A stretch of 64,000 nucleotides of DNA from Anaerolineae bacterium (lineage in GTDB: Bacteria > Chloroflexota > Anaerolineae > Aggregatilineales > Phototrophicaceae): positions 1 to 64,000 of the forward strand of contig JAGWBD010000005.1 of NCBI GenBank assembly GCA_021296065.1, read 5' to 3'. Each line of letters begins with the position of its first letter. Within the stretch, counting starts at the first letter, position 1. This document shows positions 1 through 9,738 of this stretch, piece by piece. Position numbers and translations under genes: made by a program. The notes below the pieces were generated by a model. It saw only the letters and a program-made list of their open reading frames with translations. It had not been told where the DNA came from and searched no databases.

Positions 1-371
1 AAAACAAAGACCAGTCCGATCCCGGCCCAGTAACTGCGATGCGAGACGGACTTCAACCCGGCAAACAGGGCGATCGTCAGGGCAACCCCGCCAACCAGGG
101 CCAGTTGCATGGAAGCAAAGGTGGCTGGAATGTTCCATTCCTCATGCAAGTCCCAGAGCCATCGCAGGTAGTCCGTTGCTGGTCTGTGCTCAAGTGAAAT
201 GACCAATATCAGAATTTGAGACAGCAGCGCCGCTGCAGACAGGCGAATGGCTGTGGAAGACAAACGGTGGACCAGACTCCGGGCGAAAATCAGGACGGCA
301 GGAACATACAGAAGAAGCAGAACGACCAGAGTGATTGCTCCTGGCGACACCAGATTCTCGCCAGTGCTCAA
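1..371 (-). CDS. Predicted membrane protein, 3' part cut by window edge
   Basis: Reverse-strand open frame reads MSTGENLVSPGAITLVVLLLLYVPAVLIFARSL...; probable TTG start with an AGGAG upstream; hydrophobic segments; runs off the window. Confidence 0.45.
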   Translation of the reverse strand, partial: MSTGENLVSPGAITLVVLLLLYVPAVLIFARSLVHRLSSTAIRLSAAALLSQILILVISLEHRPATDYLRWLWDLHEEWNIPATFASMQLALVGGVALTIALFAGLKSVSHRSYWAGIGLVFV

Positions 372-417
372 GGGTCTTTTGCTCCTGCCCCTCTACAAAT
401 GACCAACAGATGTCGGA

Positions 418-978
418 TCACGACAACTTCTCTGCCAGGTCCAGTTGGTAGCGTTCATCGCCGGTGACGAAGTCGCCGCGACGCAGGGTGAAAAGCGGCA
501 GGCGCTGGTCGTAGAGGTGGACGCGTCCGCGCGGCTTCATGCCCAGGCGCCGCCACAGTTTGCGCGACTCGCGGTTGGCGGGCAGCACGACGGCAATCAC
601 CTCCGGCAATTGCGCGACCTCAAAGCCGTGGCGCAGGGCGGCCTGCGCAGCCTGCTGCGGCATGTCGCTGCGTCCATAGGGGGGGCAAAGCGCGACCATC
701 AGTTCGACGCGTGAAGCGCCGTCGACGCGATGCAGGCCGGCGTGTCCGATGAGCTCGCCGCTTGCGGCCAGTGCCACGGCCCACAGGCCGTGACCGTGTA
801 GCCGCCAGTGGTCAGCGAAGTCGGCGAGGATGGCGGCGGCCCGCGCGCGCGGCGCGGGTCGACCGGCGGGCAGGGCGCGCATGGTGACCGGGTTGGTCAG
901 GACGACGCGGGCCCAGTCGGCTTCGTCGGCGGGGCTGAAGTGGCGTAGCAGCAGCTGGTCGGTATGGATGCGCGCCAT
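418..978 (-). CDS. GNAT family N-acetyltransferase (RimJ/RimL-like)
   Basis: 186 aa; HTDQLLLRHFSPADEADWARV, ELIGHAGLHRVDG..VELMVALCPPYG, ANRESRKLWRRLGMKPRGRV; stop/start abuts asnS. Confidence 0.85.
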   Translation of the reverse strand: MARIHTDQLLLRHFSPADEADWARVVLTNPVTMRALPAGRPAPRARAAAILADFADHWRLHGHGLWAVALAASGELIGHAGLHRVDGASRVELMVALCPPYGRSDMPQQAAQAALRHGFEVAQLPEVIAVVLPANRESRKLWRRLGMKPRGRVHLYDQRLPLFTLRRGDFVTGDERYQLDLAEKLS

Positions 979-2321
979 CAGGGCGACTTGCGGTTGAGCA
1001 TGCGCGCGTAGGGGACGCTCTCGCGAATGTGCGGCAGGCCGCAGATCCAGGCGACCGTGCGTTCCAGGCCGATGCCGAAGCCGGAATGCGGCACGCTGCC
1101 GAACTTGCGCAACTCCAGGTACCAGTCGTAGGCCTCGCGCGGCAGACCGATCTGCGAGACGCGCTCCTCAATCAGATTGAGATCGTGGATGCGCTCGCTG
1201 CCACCGGTGATCTCACCATAGCCCTCCGGCGCCAGCAGGTCGACGCTGCGGCAAAGCTCGGGCCGATCCGCCAGGGGCTCCATATAGAAAGCCTTGACTT
1301 CCGTGGGGTAATGGTAGACGAAGACCGGGCGTTCGAATTGTTCGGCGATGGCCGTCTCCTGCGGCGAGCCGAAGTCCTCGCCGTGTTCGATCGCCAGCAG
1401 TTCCCGTTGCTCCGCGTCGTCGATTGTGGCGGTCAAGGCGTGCAGCCGTTCGACGGCCTCGTCGTAGCTGATGCGCGGGAAGGGCGGCCGGATGCGTTCC
1501 AGCGCCGTCGTGTCGCGCCCGATCAGCGCCAGCTCCTGCGCGTGCTTCTCCAGCACCGTGCCGACGACGTGGCTGATGAAGCGTTCCTGCAGCTCCATCA
1601 GTTCTTCCAGCGAGCAGAAGGCGATCTCCGGCTCCAGCATCCAGAACTCGAGCAAATGCCGTCGCGTGCGCGATTTCTCGGCGCGGAAGGTCGGGCCGAA
1701 GCAGTAGACCTTGCCGAAGGCCGCGATGTTGGCCTCGTTGTAAAGCTGGCCGGTCTGGGCGAGGAAGGCCTGTTCGCCGAAGTAGTCGATGTCGAAGAGC
1801 GTCGTCGTCTCTTCGCCGGCGGCGGGCGTGATGATGGGCGTATCGACCAGCAGGAAGCCCTGGTCGTCGAGCCAGTTGCGCATGGCGCTGACGATGGTGG
1901 CGCGGATGCGCAGGATGGCCCACTGCCGGCTGGAGCGCACCCAGAGGTGGCGCCGGTCCATCAGGAACTCCACGCCGTGCTCCTTGGGCGTGATGGGGTA
2001 CTCGTCGGCCGCGGCGACCAGCTCCAGGCGCTGCACGCCGACTTCGTAGCCGCCGGGCAGGCCGGGCGCGCGCTCGTCGCGGCGCACCTCGCCAGCGACG
2101 CGAATGGCGGCCTCCTGCGTCAGCCCGCGCGCGAGGGCGAATTCTTCCTCGTCCATCTCGTGGCGGAAGGCGACGCACTGGACGATGCCGCTGCCATCGC
2201 GCAGGCGGATGAAATGCAGGCGTCCCTTGCCGGTGCGGGCCTGCACCCAGCCCTGCAGCAACACCTGCTCGCCTTCGTGCGCGGCGATGTCAGCGATGCG
2301 GATGAGGCTTGGCGTGGCCAA
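978..2321 (-). CDS. asnS: Asparaginyl-tRNA synthetase
   Basis: 447 aa; OB-fold N-terminus (EGEQVLLQGWVQARTGKGRLHFIRLRDGSGIVQCV), class II motifs FRAEKSRTRRHLLEFWMLEPE and GFGIGLERTVAWICGLPHIRE. Confidence 0.93.
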   Translation of the reverse strand: MATPSLIRIADIAAHEGEQVLLQGWVQARTGKGRLHFIRLRDGSGIVQCVAFRHEMDEEEFALARGLTQEAAIRVAGEVRRDERAPGLPGGYEVGVQRLELVAAADEYPITPKEHGVEFLMDRRHLWVRSSRQWAILRIRATIVSAMRNWLDDQGFLLVDTPIITPAAGEETTTLFDIDYFGEQAFLAQTGQLYNEANIAAFGKVYCFGPTFRAEKSRTRRHLLEFWMLEPEIAFCSLEELMELQERFISHVVGTVLEKHAQELALIGRDTTALERIRPPFPRISYDEAVERLHALTATIDDAEQRELLAIEHGEDFGSPQETAIAEQFERPVFVYHYPTEVKAFYMEPLADRPELCRSVDLLAPEGYGEITGGSERIHDLNLIEERVSQIGLPREAYDWYLELRKFGSVPHSGFGIGLERTVAWICGLPHIRESVPYARMLNRKSP

Positions 2322-2393
2322 AGGTTGCGCTCCAGGGTCAGGCGGTCAGCCGGGGAGTATAGCACGGGCCAGGAGACAGTCGTTAGACAGCCC

Positions 2394-3842
2394 TCACCAC
2401 TGACCCTCCCTGAGCGGAAGCGGATCGACCGTCCAGGCCATGCGGTCGCAGAGGCGTTGCAGCAGTTCCATGCGCACACTCGCATAGGCCGGGTCCTGCC
2501 AGCGGTTGTGCGTCTCCCGCGGGTCGACCTGCAGGTCGTAGAGCTCGCCCTCGGCCAGACCATGGGCCACGACCAGCTTGTGCGTCTCCGTGCGCAGCAT
2601 GGTCAGATGCGGGCCCGGCGACCCGTGCCAGGGCATGGCGTTGTAGTACTCGCAGTAGACGTCCTGTCGCGGCGCGGCGGGTTCGCCCTGCCCCGTCAGC
2701 AGCGGCCACAGCGAGCGGCCCTGCGTGCCCGGCCAGACCGGCTCACCGGCCGCTTCCAGCAAGGTCGGCGCCAGGTCCACCAGCTCGCTCAGGTCCTCGC
2801 AAACGCCTCCCGCAATCGTTCCCGGCTGCGAGATGATCAGCGGCACGTGGATGGCCGGCTCGTAGAAGTAGGGCCCCTTGAGGTAGATGCCGTGGTCGCC
2901 CAGCATCTCGCCATGGTCGGACATGAAGATCACCAGCGTGTCCTCCAGTTGACCCGTCCCCTCCAGCGCCGCCAGCATGCGCCCCACCTGCTCGTCGATC
3001 AGGTCGACCATGGCCCAGTAGGCCGCCGTCAACAGACGGTGATCGCGCTCGCTCATCTCGGCGAAGGGGAAGTAACCCGGGCTGTTGTAGGCGGCCACGT
3101 GGTCGATGGCCTGCCAGGGCGGCTTGTCCGCCAGTTCGCCGGCTTGCCAGTTGGGCAAGGGGATCTCGTCGAGGATGTCCAGGTAGCGCTGCAGGTACTC
3201 CGAAGGCGGGTCGAAGTCATGATGCGGGTCGAAGATGTTGACGGAGAAGAGCCAGGGGTTGTCGCTGTCCTCATGGGCCTCGATGAAGTTGATCGCCTGT
3301 TGCGCGCACCAGGTCGTCTGGTGGTGTTCCGCCGGGACGCCGCTCAAGATGTGGCGCGACAGGGGCGAAGGGCTCGTTTCGCCGCTTTGACCGCGCTCGC
3401 GCAGCCAGTGGAAGTACTCGTTGGTGGGCCAGTCGCCCGGGCGCGGGTGATGCGACCAGTGGAACTCATCGTAACCGTCGCTGATGCGGCGTTCGCTGCC
3501 GGGGGTCACCTGCGGGTGGCAAGGCGAGAGGTGCAACTTGCCGGCGAGGCCGCAGGTGTAGCCGGCGTCGGCCAGCTGGCGCGTCACCAGCATCTCGTCG
3601 GGCGGGATGGACTGGCCGTTCTGGCGGCAGCGCGTCGTGCGCGGGTAGCGCCCGGTCAGGAAAGAGGCGCGGCTGGGCGTACAGACCGGGCTTTGACAAA
3701 AGGCGCGCGCAAAGTGCACGCCACCGGCGGTCAGACTGTCAAGGTGTGGCGTGCGTACAAAGTCGTTGCCGTGGCAGCCGAGCGTGTCATAACGTTGCTG
3801 GTCGGTGCAGATCCACAGGATGTTGGGCCGACGGGAACTCAT
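2394..3842 (-). CDS. Sulfatase (arylsulfatase family)
   Basis: RPNILWICTDQQRYDTLGCHG, CTPSRASFLTGRYP sulfatase signature, MSDHGEMLGDHGIYLKGPYFYE. Confidence 0.92.
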   Translation of the reverse strand: MSSRRPNILWICTDQQRYDTLGCHGNDFVRTPHLDSLTAGGVHFARAFCQSPVCTPSRASFLTGRYPRTTRCRQNGQSIPPDEMLVTRQLADAGYTCGLAGKLHLSPCHPQVTPGSERRISDGYDEFHWSHHPRPGDWPTNEYFHWLRERGQSGETSPSPLSRHILSGVPAEHHQTTWCAQQAINFIEAHEDSDNPWLFSVNIFDPHHDFDPPSEYLQRYLDILDEIPLPNWQAGELADKPPWQAIDHVAAYNSPGYFPFAEMSERDHRLLTAAYWAMVDLIDEQVGRMLAALEGTGQLEDTLVIFMSDHGEMLGDHGIYLKGPYFYEPAIHVPLIISQPGTIAGGVCEDLSELVDLAPTLLEAAGEPVWPGTQGRSLWPLLTGQGEPAAPRQDVYCEYYNAMPWHGSPGPHLTMLRTETHKLVVAHGLAEGELYDLQVDPRETHNRWQDPAYASVRMELLQRLCDRMAWTVDPLPLREGQW

Positions 3843-4121
3843 GGTCCCTCCGCAATGCGCTGGTTGGCAGGCAAATGTGCGCTTCCGTTTTTACCGCAAA
3901 CCTGCACCTCTGCCCCACCCCGGCGTCCAGCAACTGGCACGGTTTCTGCCATCCCGCGTAACATTTCGCTCCCGGAAAGGCGCCAGACGATACAGCTCCG
4001 GAGTCGGAGAGATGAAGCTGTCGCCGGGGGCCTGGATTCTTGCAGATTTTCTACATAAAACTGCCCTGGATTTCGGTGTTTTGGCCCTGATTGGTATGGC
4101 CCTGTCTGATACACTGAATCC

Positions 4122-4436
4122 ATGGTTACCTACGACTCTGCAAACGCACACTTTGACTATCCCGACGTGACGCGGCACTGGTCGCCCTTTTCCGGCCAGC
4201 TCGCCGGCGGCGATTCGCTCGTCACTTTTTTCAACCAGGGTTGGCAGCTTGCCGACGAAATCGACAACGAGGAAGTCTGGCTCAGCGGCGCCCGGCCGGT
4301 CACCGTCTGTCACATGACCCTGACGCGTGACGGTGAAGTCCTGAAGTTACCGGTCTTCGCCAATCCCTTTGTGCGCAGTCTGCTGCGCCGCCGTGAAAGC
4401 GACTCGCGCCCCCTGGGCGACGGCGTCACGGCCTGA
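4122..4436 (+). CDS. Hypothetical protein
   Basis: 104 aa ORF between divergent genes; no recognised domain; no clear SD. Confidence 0.4.
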   Translation: MVTYDSANAHFDYPDVTRHWSPFSGQLAGGDSLVTFFNQGWQLADEIDNEEVWLSGARPVTVCHMTLTRDGEVLKLPVFANPFVRSLLRRRESDSRPLGDGVTA

Positions 4437-7400
4437 GGGTCGGCAACGCCAGCTTTCTCAATCGCTGCGGCAACAGGGGCTGTAACAGCCCGCGTTCCTG
4501 CGCTGTCAGAGGCTGCAACCACCACAGCAGCAACACGTAAAGGACGCAGCCGGCCAGCAGCGCCAGCGCCGCCGACAGCGGCCAAAGACCAGCCAGCGTC
4601 AGAAGCAGCAGCGCCGTTGCCAGCAGGGGCCGCCACAGAATGTCGCGCCAGGGCAGCGGCCCCAGCGCCCGTTGCAGCAACCGGACAAAGGGTACGAGCA
4701 GGATGACCTCCGAGGCGATGGTGGTCAGGGCGGCGGCCTGGTAGCCGTAGGTCGGCACCAGCACCAGGTTGGCCACCACGTTGAAGGCCACGGCCAGCAA
4801 AAAGGCGCGGGTGATGCGCCGCTGCAGGTCCAGCGCAATGAGCGCGTACTGCAGGAAACTGTTGACCCAGCCAACCGGAATGCTCCAGATCATCAGTTGC
4901 GTGGCGATGGCGCCATCCGGCAGATACTGCGTCCCGCCCAGCAGGCTGGTCAGGGCCCAGGCCAGGGCGGTGAAGAGCGCCGCCAGCGGCAGGGCCAGGA
5001 TCAACAGCAGCTTGATGCCCAGAACGCAGGTGCGCTTCAGCGTTTCGCGCTCTTCCTGCGCCTGGCGCGACATCACCGGCAGCAACGCCTGGGTAAAGAA
5101 AGCCGGGATGATGTTCAGCGCCGCCACCCACTTGTAGGCCACGCTGTAAAGGCCGAGCATGCGGGCGCCATGGATGGCCTCAATGATCAGCACGTCCACC
5201 TGAAAAAAGATGGTCGCCAGGAAATGGTTGGCCAGCAGCGGCCAGCTGGCGCCGGTCATGCGTCGAATCAGCCGCAATTCGGGTCGGCCGGAGGCCAAGC
5301 CGCGCAGCAGCGGGCGCGCCCCCAGCGCGAGCAGCACCAAAGTCAGCACATTGGTCACGATGCTGACCGCCGCCAGCCCCACCACGCCCTCTCCGGCCAG
5401 CAACACGAAGAGCCCGAATACCGTCTTGCTCATCGTGGCGATACTGGTGACTGCCGCCGGGAATTCGGCGCGCTGGAAGCCGTAGAAGAGCGAGGTCAGG
5501 CCCTTGGCCAGGCTGCCGGGGAAGATTCCCAGGTAAAGCAGCGCGATAGTCAGCAGTCCGGCTTCACCCAGCGGCGGCGCAATCAGTTGCTGCCGCGCCA
5601 GCAGGAAGGCCACCAGCAGCAGCAGGCCCGCAAATGTCAGCGCAAGGCGCAGGGCGCTGCTGCTCAACAGCACACGCAGCGCATGCGCCGGTTCACGCGC
5701 CACCTCGCGCGTCAGCCACACGTCCAGACCGAAGTTGCTGAGAATGTCGAACCACAGAAAGATGAAGCCTGCGTAGAAATAGACCCCGGCGTCCGTCGGG
5801 CCCAGGATGCGCAACATCACCAGGGCGAAGGCGAAATCAATGCCGCGGTTGAAGAGATTGACCAGAATCGGCGCCACGCTGTTGCGCGCCACCCGCGCCA
5901 CGTTGCCTTCGGCCCGGCGCGTCAACATGCGCCACATCCAGAAACCGGTGAAAGAAATCATCAGGGCCGCACCGATGACAGAGCCGAAGAAGCCGATCTG
6001 GAAGTTGGCCGGGCTGAAGTTCATTCGCAGCAAAAGCGACTCGTCTTCCCCCAGTTCGGAGCCGAAACGCGCTTCCAGCGCCGCCCGTTCCAGCGTCACC
6101 CCCTGGAAGTTCTCCAGCACCAGCGTGACTGGCAGCTCCATTTCCTCTGCGGAGTCCGGGCCGGCCGGACGCAACCAGGCGCGCCAGCCCGGCATCCAGC
6201 TCTCGCTGACAACCACCTGGCTCAGCGCTCCGCCAGGCAAGGTGAACTGCAAGAGTTTTTCGCGGCCGCTCTCCCGCAGTATCTCGACGGGCAGGGTCTC
6301 GGGCAGCGCGTCGGCCCGCAAGGGAGCTGCAGCCGTCGTCAGCCAGGCCAGGCGATACGCCGGCAGTTCATAGATGCGCAGGGCCGCATCTTCCCATGCC
6401 AGCTCTGTGCCCGGCGGCAACTGCGATACGATTTCAAAATCCGCCTCGCTGAGCAGCCAGCGCGTGCCGGTCAGCGCCAGTCGCTGCCAGTCAACGCTTG
6501 CCAGTTGATCGACGTAAAGTGGCGCCACCCGGTTGTAGGGCAGTTGGCGCTGATCGACGATGCCCTGCATGAAGTCGACGTATTGCCGCGGAATGATGCT
6601 TTCGTAGCCGCGGATATCCCTCAGGCCATGTGCCATGCCGCTGTTCGCAGGCAGAATGGCCCGCTCGCCTTCCAGCGTCGTATAGCGCCAGGCGCCCGAC
6701 TGTTGTTGCAGCCACTCGATGGCCGGCGGCGTAAATTCCAGCAGCGCCGGATCGGCGGCGGCGTGGAAGCCGCCGGATGCCAGCATCAGGTCCAGCGCCA
6801 GCAGACCCCCGGCCGCGACCTGCCACGCGCGTGACCGCAGGTTGCGGCCGGCCCACAGCAGGATAAGGCCGCCGCCCAGCGCCAACAGGCCGAAGATCAA
6901 CAGGTTGACGGCCTGAAAGCTGGCGAACAGGCGGGCGTCGGCGAAGACCTGATCGGCCAGCGCCAGACCATGAAACACACGCGCCACCAGTGCTTCCAGT
7001 TGGGAGTAGAAAAGGCGCAGCGCCAGCAGCCCCGCCAGAGTCGCAAGGCCGAGGGCTGAGAGCGCAAGGCCGACCCGTTTGCGCCAGGCGCCTGCGTCGC
7101 CAGCGACCAGGCGATCGGCGCCGAGGCCGGCCAATACCGCCAGACCCAGACTCACGGCGAACACCCAGCGAAAGGGCGAGTGCAACTGGTCGATGCCCGG
7201 CAGCAGCCACAGCAGACGGTAGCTCGGCAGACCGAACATGAAGCTGAGCCCCGCCACCGTCAGCAGCAGAAAGAACAGGGTCAGTCCGCGCGCGTGGACT
7301 TTGACAGTGGATCGGCGCAGGTTACCAAGGGCCAATGCGGCCAGGGCCAGAGTCAGCAGGCCGCTGTAGAGCGCGGCCTCGACGTAATTCTTGATGCCCC

Positions 7401-8418
7401 ATTCGGTCGATCGCAGCGAAACCTGTTGGCCGCTGAAAATGTCGGTCACACTGTGTTGGGCCGGGCTGCCGTAGAAATTCGGCAAGAGAAACTGAATGAG
7501 GTCGCGCGGGGGATGCGCCCAGCCAATCACCTGCTCATACGATGCCGAACCGCTGCGGAAATTCATGCCGGCGAATTCGACCAGCGGCAGCAGCTGCAGG
7601 GCGGCAGTCGCCACCCCGATGAGCGCCACGGCCAGCATCCAGGGAACGGCGCCCGCCGCCGCGCGCAGGCCGACGGCCTGCCAGCGCTGCGACAACCGCG
7701 CCAGGGCCCAGATGCCCGCGACAAGCCAGGTGTAGTAGCTCATTTCGGCATGTCCGGCCAACAGCACAAGGCACAGGACCAGCGCAGCGAAGGATGGCCA
7801 CAGCGGGCGCGCGGGGCGACCCGCCAGAGTCTGGTTACGAATGCAAAACTCGATCAGCAAAAGAAACAGCGGCAACCAGGTCGCCGCGGCGAGGACCATC
7901 GGGAAGACCGCGCTGATCACCAGGAAGGCCGACAGTTGCCAGGCCAGCGCGGCAATGAAGCTGCCAAAACGCCCGGTGCGCATGCCGCGCATGAAGGCGT
8001 ACATGCCCGCCCCGGCAACCCAAAGCTGAAAGACCGTGAACCAGCCATAGGCCGACCACAGGGGCAAAATGTAGATAATCAGACTGAAGGCGTAGTGTCC
8101 CGAATGCTGCCCGGCGGCGAGGAAGGGAATGCCGCTGAACTGCCGCGGGTTCCAGAGCGGCGCCTCGCCGGCTTCCAGGCTTTCGCGCAGAAACTGCTTC
8201 CAGGGGTAGTTCTGCAGCACGAGGTCGGAGACCAGCGCGTTGTGCGGCAGGTCCGGCGCGCCGACCGCTTCCCGATGGCTGGCCCAGGGCTCAAACTGGT
8301 AAAGGTTGTCCGCAGGTAGCAGGGTACGCCCGCCCAGGGTCTGCTGCCAGAAGAGCAGCAGTGGCGGAAGCGCGAGGAGCAACAGAATGCGCAGGTCCGG
8401 CGCAAAACGTCGTAGCAT
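4426..8418 (-). CDS. Large fusion: N-terminal YfhO-like membrane glycosyltransferase-type domain plus C-terminal Wzx/MATE-like polysaccharide flippase
   Basis: 1330 aa; N-term LLPADNLYQFEPWASHREAVG..NYPWKQFLRESLEAGEAPLWNP (YfhO-like); C-term RNSVAPILVNLFNRGIDFAFALVMLRILGPTDAGVYFYA..FQVDVLIIEAIHGARMLGLYSVAYKW (flippase-like). Confidence 0.85.
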   Translation of the reverse strand: MLRRFAPDLRILLLLALPPLLLFWQQTLGGRTLLPADNLYQFEPWASHREAVGAPDLPHNALVSDLVLQNYPWKQFLRESLEAGEAPLWNPRQFSGIPFLAAGQHSGHYAFSLIIYILPLWSAYGWFTVFQLWVAGAGMYAFMRGMRTGRFGSFIAALAWQLSAFLVISAVFPMVLAAATWLPLFLLLIEFCIRNQTLAGRPARPLWPSFAALVLCLVLLAGHAEMSYYTWLVAGIWALARLSQRWQAVGLRAAAGAVPWMLAVALIGVATAALQLLPLVEFAGMNFRSGSASYEQVIGWAHPPRDLIQFLLPNFYGSPAQHSVTDIFSGQQVSLRSTEWGIKNYVEAALYSGLLTLALAALALGNLRRSTVKVHARGLTLFFLLLTVAGLSFMFGLPSYRLLWLLPGIDQLHSPFRWVFAVSLGLAVLAGLGADRLVAGDAGAWRKRVGLALSALGLATLAGLLALRLFYSQLEALVARVFHGLALADQVFADARLFASFQAVNLLIFGLLALGGGLILLWAGRNLRSRAWQVAAGGLLALDLMLASGGFHAAADPALLEFTPPAIEWLQQQSGAWRYTTLEGERAILPANSGMAHGLRDIRGYESIIPRQYVDFMQGIVDQRQLPYNRVAPLYVDQLASVDWQRLALTGTRWLLSEADFEIVSQLPPGTELAWEDAALRIYELPAYRLAWLTTAAAPLRADALPETLPVEILRESGREKLLQFTLPGGALSQVVVSESWMPGWRAWLRPAGPDSAEEMELPVTLVLENFQGVTLERAALEARFGSELGEDESLLLRMNFSPANFQIGFFGSVIGAALMISFTGFWMWRMLTRRAEGNVARVARNSVAPILVNLFNRGIDFAFALVMLRILGPTDAGVYFYAGFIFLWFDILSNFGLDVWLTREVAREPAHALRVLLSSSALRLALTFAGLLLLVAFLLARQQLIAPPLGEAGLLTIALLYLGIFPGSLAKGLTSLFYGFQRAEFPAAVTSIATMSKTVFGLFVLLAGEGVVGLAAVSIVTNVLTLVLLALGARPLLRGLASGRPELRLIRRMTGASWPLLANHFLATIFFQVDVLIIEAIHGARMLGLYSVAYKWVAALNIIPAFFTQALLPVMSRQAQEERETLKRTCVLGIKLLLILALPLAALFTALAWALTSLLGGTQYLPDGAIATQLMIWSIPVGWVNSFLQYALIALDLQRRITRAFLLAVAFNVVANLVLVPTYGYQAAALTTIASEVILLVPFVRLLQRALGPLPWRDILWRPLLATALLLLTLAGLWPLSAALALLAGCVLYVLLLWWLQPLTAQERGLLQPLLPQRLRKLALPTLRP

Positions 8419-8768
8419 GGGGGCCAGTTCGCCCGGTCAACATTGGCGCAGCAGATTTTATTGTACATGCCCCGCAGCAGCCGTCGAACATCGTATATTT
8501 CTATCAGCTATTTGTCCAAAAGGCACCGTGAATTTGTGCAAATTACCTGTGTGTACACAATTTCGTGACATGTTCTAAATGTTACGTTAATCTAAACGAC
8601 TGGGTATTTGCAGACCGGCGACATGCGCTGCCGACAGGTGGCTGCGGAGGTTACGGTCTGCGAAGGCGTTGAGGCGCTTTCTGTCGCAAGACCCGTTGGC
8701 CCGATCACATTGTCCTTCCCGGTTGGCGGGACAATTGAAACGGCAAACATGAAGTTCGAGGCGCAGCC

Positions 8769-9559
8769 ATGCCAGAGGCCGCATCAACCGGAGTGACGGT
8801 TCAGGGGTCGTTCCGCAACAAGGCATTTCTGACAGCGATACTGCTGTTGCTGCTTCCCTTCTTTCCCGCTGCCGCGCAGGAAGGCCTGCAAGTTCCGCTT
8901 ACCGTCCACGGCCTGCGTTCTCTGCCGGGGAAAGTCGTCGCCTGGGACGCAGTTGCGGGCGCTTCGAGTCTGCTGGTCTCCACCCGAAACACAGGTGAAA
9001 CACAGGCCAACACCCAATTGCTGGCGGGCAGCGCCACTACCCTGGACGCTTCCGGTATCGCTTCACTGGGGGAGAACTGGCAAATCCGCCTGCTGGTGAT
9101 TGGCTCGGACGGTTCGCTTGGGCCCTGGACGGACTGGTACGACTACGACAACACGGTTCCCACCTACACCCCTACGCCAACAAGCACGCCGACGGCAACC
9201 AGTACACCAACAGCGACCAGCACTCCCACGGCGACCCCTACCAGCACGGCAACGCCCCCGGCGACCGCGACGCCCACGCATACGCCGGAACCACCCGTGC
9301 TCGCGAACCTTCGCTCTGCGGGATCAATGACTTTGGAGTGGGACGCGGTCTCCGATGCCTATGAAATTGACATTCAGTACAGAAACTTCGGCAGCGAGAC
9401 AGGGGAGAGGTCACCACCGTTGGCGGTGATCAGACAAGCGTGGACCTGAGCGGGGTTGCCTGGCTGGAAGAGGACTGGGAAGCAAGGGCAAGGGCGATCA
9501 GGGACGATGATGGCAGCGATGCCGTGGGCCCCTGGACGAACTGGCTCCGCATCAATTAG
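8769..9559 (+). pseudogene. Secreted protein with two related domains joined by a TPT-rich linker; frameshifted in the second domain
   Basis: Signal-like N-terminus; domain 1 ends GSDGSLGPWTDWYDYDN; TPTPTSTPTATSTPT linker; second copy WDAVSDAYEIDIQYRN continues after a 2-nt slip near 9408 into VTTVGGDQTSVDLSGVAWLEEDWEARARAIRDDDGSDAVGPWTNWLRIN. Confidence 0.65.
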
Positions 9560-9738
9560 CCGTCAGCCGTCGTCAGCCTCAACGGGCGCTTCAGATCTGA
9601 AATTTGCGCCACAACACAATCAAGGCAGGACCCGGAACATGGACAGCCAGGACCAGCGGCGATCCGAAGGCGCGCTTGTCCCTTGAGCCTGTGAATCACG
9701 ACCGCTACACTATACGCACACACAACGGGGACAGTCCC

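Noticed and set aside
1029-4058. 1009-aa + strand ORF, and similar long ORFs at 4672..6834, 7180..8319, 11940..13307, 13781..14854
   Set aside because: Antisense to clearly homologous genes (asnS, sulfatase, flippase fusion, lutB, holA); R/Q/A/G-rich composition typical of high-GC mirror ORFs.
9170-9300. ACG/CCG-rich low-complexity tract as a CRISPR or tandem repeat
   Set aside because: Encodes a TPT linker with irregular units; no conserved repeat/spacer structure.
9447-9449. TGA ending the secreted protein ORF as another Sec codon
   Set aside because: The frame before it is already shifted; homologous second domain continues in a different frame, so this is a frameshift not recoding.
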